Shown piece after piece: positions 1 to 5,305 of a stretch of 5,305 nucleotides of DNA. The stretch is from Candidatus Avacholeplasma faecigallinarum (GTDB lineage: Bacteria; Bacillota_I; Bacilli_A; Acholeplasmatales; Anaeroplasmataceae). The position numbers were made by a program, and so were the translations under genes. The stretch's first letter is position 1, and each line of letters starts with the position of its first letter. The stretch spans positions 1-5,305 of the forward strand of contig DVKU01000026.1 in the NCBI GenBank assembly GCA_018715825.1, read 5' to 3'. Under the pieces are notes generated by a model. It ran no database searches and had not been told where the DNA came from. It saw only the letters and a program-made list of their open reading frames with translations.

Positions 1-905
1 GCAAACTCTTTAATCTCATTTCGGTTCAACGGAGGAAACGATAGAGTTCTTACGTTGAGCAAATCATTCAACGAAAAGCGTATTCGAGCCAACACATCTT
101 TATCCACGAACGGAACTCTGAACACGACGATGAATTCTTTGGAGTGTTTTTCGACAATACGCAGAAACTGCTTGAAAAATCTGTTGTCTGTCTTGTCCAT
201 CCACTCGCTGATATCGATGCACAAAAGTTTAACGCTTCTTTTATCGCCATTGCCAAGAGCGCGCATTGCATCTTCGAACGGCTCTATTCCGTCACGGAAT
301 GAGCCTAATTTCTCCTCGCGCAGGGGATTAGTGTTCATTTTACATAAACCCAGCTCACCTATAAGTTGCGCAAATAATGTAAGGTATGTCGTCAGTCCGC
401 GCCCTTCACCGATGGAGAACAGATAGCACTGATTGAAAAAGACTTCATAAGTACCCGCCCGCTTAATTTCAGGGGAAAGTTCGGCTATCTCTTTTGCAAG
501 CGATTTAAACTCCGCCGCCCCCACAAGAGAATTGACTCTTTGGAGAGCGTTAGTTTTTTGCTCCTTCTGCTTTGGCTCATCCGGCTCTGATTCTTCATCA
601 TCTTCTTCAGTTTCAGGCTCCTCAAAACTTTCCTCATAATCTTCTATCTGAATAGAAAGGATTTCTTTGATATTATCCTGAGGGTATTTGCTGAGGAAAG
701 CACTCTCGACCTTGCTCTTAGCTTCATCCGCACCTATCTTGTTTTCGTCAAATAAAATAAAAAGCGAAGTTAAAGAACCCTCACCGCATTCGAACACGTC
801 AAGAGCCTTTAATTCGCTTTCTATTGCGGCAATGGGCAAAATATCATCTTCGCGATGCGACAATACCCATTGCCAATCCAGTTCGACTATTAACTTTTTC
901 TTCAT
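1..905 (-). CDS. AAA-like ATPase with acidic linker and lysine-less Walker A; 3' end outside the window
   Basis: The frame is open from ATG at 903-905 to the left edge (301 complete codons, no stop), so the C-terminus is missing. This is the only ATG after the in-frame TAA at 933-935. Seen: a small N-terminal domain (about 1-86, starting MKKKLIVELDWQWVLSH), a strongly acidic low-complexity linker (about 88-117, mostly Glu/Asp/Pro/Ser), then an ATPase-like domain from about 120. The P-loop reads SIGEGRGLTTYL (164-175), with Leu171 where Walker A has Lys. The Walker B-like strand is KLLCIDISE (226-234). A sensor-1-like strand is FIVVFRVPF (258-266), followed by LSFPPLNRNEIKEF (288-301), which resembles the segment leading into the helical lid of AAA ATPases. 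It is cytoplasmic by appearance. Family knowledge: AAA proteins remodel or sense other proteins; here the partner is unknown. Composition is less AT-rich than the three upstream genes, and the 77-base gap leaves membership of the same operon open. Confidence 0.85.
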   Translation of the reverse strand, partial: MKKKLIVELDWQWVLSHREDDILPIAAIESELKALDVFECGEGSLTSLFILFDENKIGADEAKSKVESAFLSKYPQDNIKEILSIQIEDYEESFEEPETEEDDEESEPDEPKQKEQKTNALQRVNSLVGAAEFKSLAKEIAELSPEIKRAGTYEVFFNQCYLFSIGEGRGLTTYLTLFAQLIGELGLCKMNTNPLREEKLGSFRDGIEPFEDAMRALGNGDKRSVKLLCIDISEWMDKTDNRFFKQFLRIVEKHSKEFIVVFRVPFVDKDVLARIRFSLNDLLNVRTLSFPPLNRNEIKEF

Positions 906-982
906 CTTTATCCCATCATCAAAATATTTAGCTTAATTTATTGTGCTTATAATATACATAGCATCAAATATAAAATCTAAAC
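906..982 (-). other. 77-base intergenic gap, no gene and no clear terminator
   Basis: This AT-rich stretch is the only real gap between genes in the window. I see no GC-rich hairpin followed by a T run on the minus strand, so read-through from the three-gene unit into the left-hand ATPase gene remains possible. Next to the downstream ATG is a weak GGGA-like purine stretch (GATGGGATAAAG) that could serve as a ribosome binding site. An in-frame TAA at 933-935 limits how far upstream that gene can begin. Confidence 0.6.
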
Positions 983-991
983 TCAAGTCAA
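963..991 (-). promoter_or_regulatory. Possible weak sigma-70-type promoter for the left-hand ATPase gene
   Basis: On the minus strand TTGACT (986-991, one mismatch to the -35 consensus) is followed after 17 bases by TTTGAT (963-968, two mismatches to the -10 consensus). Transcription would begin near 956, giving a leader of about 50 bases before the ATG at 905. The -35 box overlaps the last codons and the stop of the membrane-hairpin gene. An alternative -10 is TATATT at 951-956. In AT-rich sequence such matches arise often by chance, so this is only a candidate. Confidence 0.22.
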
Positions 992-2065
992 ATCATTTAG
1001 AAAATATTTTAATTCTTCTTTACCAACCCAACATAATTGTAAGAATTCTTCATTTGTACGTATTGCAAGCAAGGTACAACTATCAATGGCTTGAATTTTA
1101 TATATAAAAATTGACTTGTGAATTGATTTTGTTCTTTTCAATGGGACATACTTATTAAAAATATGATTAACTAAGGTTGAGTAATCAAATAGCGCGTTAC
1201 CAAAACCATTAGAAAAATATTCGCGTCGTTTTTCATTTAATAAATTTATTGGCTTAACGCCAAAAGTAGTACGTAGTTTAGAAATTTTAAACAGCGCGTC
1301 GTTTCCAGGAAAAAGCATAGAAAGTAACCCCTGCTTCTCGATTAAAGATAAATTATCGATAAAATTGAAGCTATTAATTTCAAATTCACGCACTAGTGTA
1401 TCAGTACCTTCATCAACTTTAACTCTAGTCCAATCTTCAATATTTTGATTACTCAAATATAATAATTGACATATTAATTTTAGCCAATCATTATAATCGA
1501 ATTGATTGATTGGACCATTTGAATATAATGCTGAAAACTTATGGTCTAGCCAATTGCATGATAACTTCTCGTTATGAAATTCATTTTCATTACTTAACCA
1601 TTTATAATAGAATTCTACCTTTTTATAGATTTCAGATATCATTTGAAAATGTGTTGTATCAAGAATCTTTTGGACTGAATCTGAGTTTATAATGGATTCA
1701 TAATATGTGCGTTGAGACAAAATATCAAATAGAGTACTATCATTATTGATCTTATCTAATATAGTTTTAAACTCCTCTTTTATTCCTAGTAATATATTTT
1801 TTTTGTCTTGTTCTAACTCTAGTTTTTTAATAAAGGAATCATAGGTAAATGCTAAAATTAAACCTAAAGAAATAGAAAACACTTCAATAATAACAGAGCC
1901 CACAGCGCTTAATTCACCGCCACTTGTTTGCATTATCGCAATATTCATTACAATAATAATTAAAATCAAAATAGTAGTGATAGAAATAAGTATACTTACC
2001 AATGATTTTCGCAGCCGAAAAAAATTAATTATATTTTCAAGCCTATGTATTATTCGCGGTTTCAT
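983..2065 (-). CDS. Two-helix membrane-hairpin protein with a large cytoplasmic domain, 360 residues
   Basis: Seen: a basic N-terminus (residues 1-20, with Arg/Lys at 2, 4, 8, 17, 19 and 20) precedes a very hydrophobic helix at about 21-45. A short loop (QTSGGELS, 46-53) follows, then a second hydrophobic helix at about 54-74 and a charged, probably coiled helix at 78-107. The charge pattern puts both ends in the cytoplasm, leaving only a few residues outside. The remaining ~250 residues are soluble-looking, with aromatic helical stretches (YYKWLSNENEF at 153-163) and a C-terminal part with strands (KSIFIYKIQAIDSCTLLAI, 317-335). The pattern of a second helix ending near an Asp, followed by a Lys/Glu-rich helix, occurs in many small uncharacterised bacterial membrane proteins. 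I do not recognise the family. Start: ATG at 2063-2065 with GGAG 8 bases upstream; stop TGA at 983-985. As the last gene of the tight three-gene run it is a candidate membrane effector, which is inference only. Confidence 0.87.
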   Translation of the reverse strand: MKPRIIHRLENIINFFRLRKSLVSILISITTILILIIIVMNIAIMQTSGGELSAVGSVIIEVFSISLGLILAFTYDSFIKKLELEQDKKNILLGIKEEFKTILDKINNDSTLFDILSQRTYYESIINSDSVQKILDTTHFQMISEIYKKVEFYYKWLSNENEFHNEKLSCNWLDHKFSALYSNGPINQFDYNDWLKLICQLLYLSNQNIEDWTRVKVDEGTDTLVREFEINSFNFIDNLSLIEKQGLLSMLFPGNDALFKISKLRTTFGVKPINLLNEKRREYFSNGFGNALFDYSTLVNHIFNKYVPLKRTKSIHKSIFIYKIQAIDSCTLLAIRTNEEFLQLCWVGKEELKYFLNDLT

Positions 2066-2068
2066 GGT

Positions 2069-2776
2069 TTATTCTCCAGGTTGCCATAATCCTAATGTCC
2101 TATATAAATTAGTAACATCTATTGTAGAAAGCATCTCTATAACAAATCGCATATCAGGTTGCCCCTCAAAGTGCGTCTCCATAAATTGTTTACTAATCAA
2201 TGATTGGTTTGTCCACCCCAACAATTTACCTTTATTGTCACAAATATCATAAATAAATCCATCAATTTCATTTGATGATAGATTTTTAATTATACTTGCC
2301 TCTGTAATTTCTTTAGTACTGGAATCAATGACTATTTTAGTAGGTAACGCTGCTATGCAAAGTGACAGTTTTTCAGCGGGTGTTAAACTATCAAAATTTA
2401 AAAAGTCAACAACTTCAATTTTTTTTAATGCTTGTTCCCTTATTGTTTCAGTGAAATTAAAAGTAATATGTCCATCTATTGTATTATAATCTAAAATAGA
2501 AAGCAATTTTCCACCTATTTTACATTTTATTAGAATTTCAGTAGAATTTGATTCTTGTCTAAACATTTTTTTTGAAATCTGAATAACTAACATTGAACTG
2601 TTAGCTTTAAAAGACGGCTTCCTTTTTGTTGATTTATAATACCATCTTTCAGTTTTTTCATTAAATAAGAAGATATTATATCCTTCCCAGAGACGATGTA
2701 AATATGGTAAACAATTTTGAAAAATGGGTTGTGGAATAAAATATAATCCTAAACGTGTTTTAAATTTTTCGCCCAT
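2069..2776 (-). CDS. Hypothetical protein, 235 residues, middle gene of the three-gene unit
   Basis: I do not recognise a family. The reading frame runs from ATG at 2774-2776 to TAA at 2069-2071. It lies 6 bases after the stop of the STAND/FGE-like gene and 3 bases before the start of the membrane-protein gene, which strongly supports a real co-translated gene. No signal peptide, membrane helix or cysteine cluster is visible, so it is probably a soluble cytoplasmic protein. The first ~110 residues look rich in beta strands and aromatics (LYFIPQPIF at 11-19, WYYKS at 45-49, LIKCKIGGKLLSIL at 82-95). The second half is more helical (LTPAEKLSLCIAALP at 131-145), followed by IDGFIYDICDNKGKLLGW at 171-188. 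No strong Shine-Dalgarno is seen next to the start. The nearest purine-rich stretch lies within the end of the upstream gene, so translational coupling is likely. Its role, for instance adaptor or effector partner, is unknown. Confidence 0.85.
   Translation of the reverse strand: MGEKFKTRLGLYFIPQPIFQNCLPYLHRLWEGYNIFLFNEKTERWYYKSTKRKPSFKANSSMLVIQISKKMFRQESNSTEILIKCKIGGKLLSILDYNTIDGHITFNFTETIREQALKKIEVVDFLNFDSLTPAEKLSLCIAALPTKIVIDSSTKEITEASIIKNLSSNEIDGFIYDICDNKGKLLGWTNQSLISKQFMETHFEGQPDMRFVIEMLSTIDVTNLYRTLGLWQPGE
2074..2077 (-). promoter_or_regulatory. Ribosome binding site for the membrane-hairpin gene
   Basis: On the minus strand the sequence reads GGAG, then 8 bases, then the ATG at 2065. 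The site lies inside the last codons of the 235-residue gene, whose stop codon sits between the site and the start. Translation of the two genes is therefore probably coupled. It is the clearest Shine-Dalgarno in the window. Confidence 0.7.
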
Positions 2777-2782
2777 AACTAC

Positions 2783-5296
2783 TTATTTTTTCACCCTGCA
2801 CAATCTAAACCCTATATCAATATTTCTTTGAAAAGCACTAGATTGTCCTTTGTATGGTTTCTTTAACGCCAAATCATATGCATATTGAAATTTTTGTAGA
2901 TAACTACCGCCAAAACAATAATAATGACTATAATCCTCCTTATCGCCATCTTTAGTTGCATAAGAAATTTCAGAGAACTTTGAATTTACCAATTCGAAAA
3001 TATTACCATAAACTTGATATGGCATTCCATTATTGGCAATCTCTAAACGATCATTGCCAATTGTACAGTCTCTAAAAGCATCCATAAAAACGATTCTTAA
3101 ATTATCGTCTTTATTAGCTTTATGGCAAATTATCTCTGTTTCTTTAGGCTCCCTAACAATTTCAGCCATTTTCAACCACTCGTCTTTATCTAGCAGTCTA
3201 TATACATAACCATTGACCGGATGGTCTCCACTATTATATATGATACTTAACCATTTACAATAAGCCATAGCTTCGTAATAATTTATACCAATTACTGGAT
3301 AATATGGGTTATTATAGGATGGATCATCCCATTTCATTGGATACTGAAGTGCGTCAACAGAATATAATTTTTCTAACTCATTTTTTATTTCTGTAGCACT
3401 TACATCACTTACTTCATATAACTCTTTAAATAAATATAATTGTTTTATTTGCTCACTATCAAATATCGAACATAGCTTTGTTAAAACAGCATTGTTATCC
3501 ATTTTGCTTCTAATAAGAGTCCATTTGCTCCTCATAAAATCTTTAACTTTATCGACATTGTATCCTCCCCAAATCTGATCCCAAACTTCATATTTAGAGA
3601 ATCCAAAGGTTTCAACTGGATTACATTGACTCTTTTCACAAAAATAACCGCTATTTACAAAACAGGAGAATTCGCAAACGGTAACTGGAAATTTCGACAC
3701 TTCTACTTCTTTACCTGAAATATTTAGTGTAATCCACATGTTATTAGCTGGCAATATATATGATTGAGCATTTTTTACCTTTTTTTCAAGAAAAGGCATT
3801 TTCTCTAATCCTACTTGATATAACATTAACTCAGCCTCTATAGTATCTATATCGGCACGAGCTGTAGTAACTTTTACTACATCATAAATACCAATGAGCG
3901 CTGTAAATAAGTAATTTTTACCATTTTTATTCCAGCGAAGAGATTCAATTAGGACACGAGGGAGAATTTTACTATATAATTGGATTAAATAATTTTTATC
4001 TTCGTCTGTTAAAGATAAAGAATGTGGATCAATTATTAATGAAATAGCATACTTATGTATAAGTTCTTTATCAATAATCCGATCTGTATAATTTATAAAA
4101 TTTCTTATAAACCTATCTAAATAAGCTTTTCTTTCATTGGACTTAATACTACAAATATTGTTAACTAAAAGATCATAATATTTGTATGCTATAAAAAAAC
4201 AATTTAAAATTTTATTTTCAAATTCAAAATATCTGCCCTCTTGCACTATAAAATCTTTTAAGCGATCAGGAATATCATCTATGCTATTTATATTAAAATT
4301 AATTAACCTCTCTGTCAGCTCAGCTCCTTTTGCATGAGCATCTTTAGGCACATACAAACTTATTAACGATGTAACAGATGATATACGAGTCTCGTCAAAT
4401 TCTTTTTCTTTAACCTTACAGCTTTGTATCATTTTTCTGTAATAAGGAACTGCTTTTAACAAATCAAATGGAGCCAAATCTTGACTATCGAAAAACAAAT
4501 TAGAATCCATTATTGGCAGATAAATTGTAGCAAAATTAAACCCTACCCCTAATGTTTCTGGCAAATATTTTTCAAATTTAGTCCTCACGCGGCTATTTGT
4601 AGTTGTAACAATTAGCTTAACTTTCTCTCGGTTTAAACTTTCACTCAACCACTTAAATATCGCCTCGTCCTTCTCATCGTTTAAATCATCAAGGATAATG
4701 AGCAATCGATCCGTCACCTCAAAAATTTTATTAACGTCAAAGTCAATCGCTTCTAGTGAGCCATTATTGAGAACATTATTTATGCACTTGTCAACACTCA
4801 AGCCTCTTCGACGTTCATAATATAGCCTATCGGCATGAATATATACTGGGATATATTCTCTAAGTTCTCCCAGTATCTCACTTTGATCAAATAATATACG
4901 ATTGCACAATATTTTAAGGATCGTTGAGCACCCAATCCCTTCTATACCATAGAATAGTATGGCATCATTATGATTAAGGTAACTCAAAAATTGCTCAGAA
5001 AAATCTTTTGCACAAAACAGTTCAAAGCGTATTGAGTTCTGTTGCTGGTAGAGTGGACAAAAAACTGCACGCTGTTTTTTGGGATTAGTATCAACAACAT
5101 TCCTAAATTGACCTTTGATATAATTAATGTATGGCTCTAATGAATATACATTATCAAAGCTATACTCTAACTTTAATACAGCGGAACTGCTTTGATTTTG
5201 CCTATTAAAGGTCAATTTGCGCCAGACAGACGAACTACCTTCAAAATGTTTTTTAGAGATATCTGGCTTGGTTTTAAGTTTTTTTTTATTTTTCAA
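2783..5296 (-). CDS. STAND-like P-loop NTPase fused to a C-terminal FGE-sulfatase (C-type-lectin-fold) domain; Walker A lysine missing
   Basis: Seen: after a Lys-rich N-terminus, residues about 95-260 form a P-loop NTPase module. It has a Walker A-like GIEGIGCST (117-125, Cys123 where Lys is expected), a Walker B LLIILDD (198-204) and a sensor-like strand LIVTTTNSR (228-236) of the kind found in NACHT/NB-ARC/STAND proteins. Residues 260-510 look helical. Residues about 515-835 carry FGE-sulfatase motifs: KFPVTVCEF (535-543), YPVIGINYYEAMAYCKWLS (666-684), YRLLDKDEW (699-707), GNIFELV (764-770), FGGSY (795-799) and the terminal IGFRLCR (828-834). Family knowledge: STAND proteins are ATP-dependent signalling switches, and FGE-like domains fused to them usually act as ligand-binding sensors. 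Inference: a cytoplasmic sensor/switch, since no signal peptide or membrane segment is visible. The catalytic FGE cysteines are absent. Start: TTG at 5294-5296, with no Shine-Dalgarno in the 9 visible upstream bases. The frame stays open to the right edge, so the true start may lie outside. It is the first gene of a three-gene run. Confidence 0.88.
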   Translation of the reverse strand: MKNKKKLKTKPDISKKHFEGSSSVWRKLTFNRQNQSSSAVLKLEYSFDNVYSLEPYINYIKGQFRNVVDTNPKKQRAVFCPLYQQQNSIRFELFCAKDFSEQFLSYLNHNDAILFYGIEGIGCSTILKILCNRILFDQSEILGELREYIPVYIHADRLYYERRRGLSVDKCINNVLNNGSLEAIDFDVNKIFEVTDRLLIILDDLNDEKDEAIFKWLSESLNREKVKLIVTTTNSRVRTKFEKYLPETLGVGFNFATIYLPIMDSNLFFDSQDLAPFDLLKAVPYYRKMIQSCKVKEKEFDETRISSVTSLISLYVPKDAHAKGAELTERLINFNINSIDDIPDRLKDFIVQEGRYFEFENKILNCFFIAYKYYDLLVNNICSIKSNERKAYLDRFIRNFINYTDRIIDKELIHKYAISLIIDPHSLSLTDEDKNYLIQLYSKILPRVLIESLRWNKNGKNYLFTALIGIYDVVKVTTARADIDTIEAELMLYQVGLEKMPFLEKKVKNAQSYILPANNMWITLNISGKEVEVSKFPVTVCEFSCFVNSGYFCEKSQCNPVETFGFSKYEVWDQIWGGYNVDKVKDFMRSKWTLIRSKMDNNAVLTKLCSIFDSEQIKQLYLFKELYEVSDVSATEIKNELEKLYSVDALQYPMKWDDPSYNNPYYPVIGINYYEAMAYCKWLSIIYNSGDHPVNGYVYRLLDKDEWLKMAEIVREPKETEIICHKANKDDNLRIVFMDAFRDCTIGNDRLEIANNGMPYQVYGNIFELVNSKFSEISYATKDGDKEDYSHYYCFGGSYLQKFQYAYDLALKKPYKGQSSAFQRNIDIGFRLCRVKK

Positions 5297-5305
5297 GAAG
5301 AGTAT

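Noticed and set aside
68..271. Minus-strand open frame of 67 codons
   Set aside because: It is an alternative frame on the same strand as the left-hand ATPase gene, across its Walker B region, with no recognisable content.
55..426. Plus-strand open frame of 123 codons
   Set aside because: It lies antisense inside the left-hand ATPase gene, whose minus-strand frame shows ATPase-like motifs over the same bases. Its own translation is Ser/Arg/Asn-rich without recognisable motifs.
688..936. Plus-strand open frame of 82 codons
   Set aside because: It is antisense to the N-terminal part of the left-hand ATPase gene. The Ser-rich translation is what the complement of that gene would give.
944..963. 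Near-palindrome TGCTTAT...ATAGCA as a possible terminator or operator
   Set aside because: The stem is about 6 base pairs with a bulge, AT-rich, and has no T run after it on the minus strand. Such matches are expected by chance in this AT-rich gap.
1510..1692. Plus-strand open frame of 60 codons
   Set aside because: It lies wholly antisense to the membrane-hairpin gene, with no ribosome binding site or motif.
1977..2252. Plus-strand open frame of 91 codons
   Set aside because: It is antisense across the junction of the 235- and 360-residue genes, both of which are better supported by packing and a ribosome binding site.
2792..3754. True formylglycine-generating enzyme activating a sulfatase
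   Set aside because: The C-terminal catalytic cysteine pair is not present, the domain is fused to a STAND-like NTPase, and no sulfatase gene is in the window.
1..5305. CRISPR array, tRNA, rRNA, insertion sequence or long terminal inverted repeats
   Set aside because: Nearly all of the window is occupied by four genes. The single 77-base gap is too short for such elements, and no long repeated units were seen by eye.

Overview
The window is bacterial DNA carrying four protein-coding genes, all read on the minus strand, so the biological order runs from the right edge to the left edge. The standard code applies: TGA and TAA end the genes and tryptophan is TGG. The phylum cannot be fixed from this stretch. 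The AT-rich coding sequence, a GGAG-type ribosome binding site and the protein style would suit a Firmicutes/Clostridia-like genome, but this is a weak inference. No rRNA, tRNA, CRISPR array, insertion sequence or integrase was seen.

Right to left: (1) positions 5296-2783 encode a large protein of about 837 residues. It joins a STAND-like P-loop NTPase module to a C-terminal formylglycine-generating-enzyme-like (FGE/sulfatase-modifying-factor, C-type-lectin fold) domain. (2) After 6 bases comes a 235-residue soluble protein of no recognisable family (2776-2069). (3) After 3 bases comes a 360-residue protein with an N-terminal two-helix membrane hairpin and a long cytoplasmic part (2065-983). 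These three genes almost certainly form one transcription unit. (4) After a 77-base gap comes a gene starting at 905 and running off the left edge. It encodes an AAA-like ATPase with a small N-terminal domain and a highly acidic linker. It is visibly less AT-rich than the other three.

The most notable feature is that both P-loop ATPases lack the Walker A lysine (Cys in the STAND-like protein, Leu in the left-hand protein) while the surrounding glycines, Ser/Thr and Walker B aspartate remain. The FGE-like domain lacks the catalytic cysteines expected near its C-terminus, so it is better read as a ligand-binding lectin-like sensor than as an enzyme.

The working hypothesis is that the three-gene unit is a sensor/switch/membrane-effector module of the biological-conflict (anti-phage or programmed-death) kind. 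The FGE-like domain would be the sensor, the STAND-like module the switch, the two-helix membrane protein a possible effector, and the 235-residue protein an unassigned partner. This rests on domain architecture and gene packing only. Whether the left-hand ATPase belongs to the same system is unknown.
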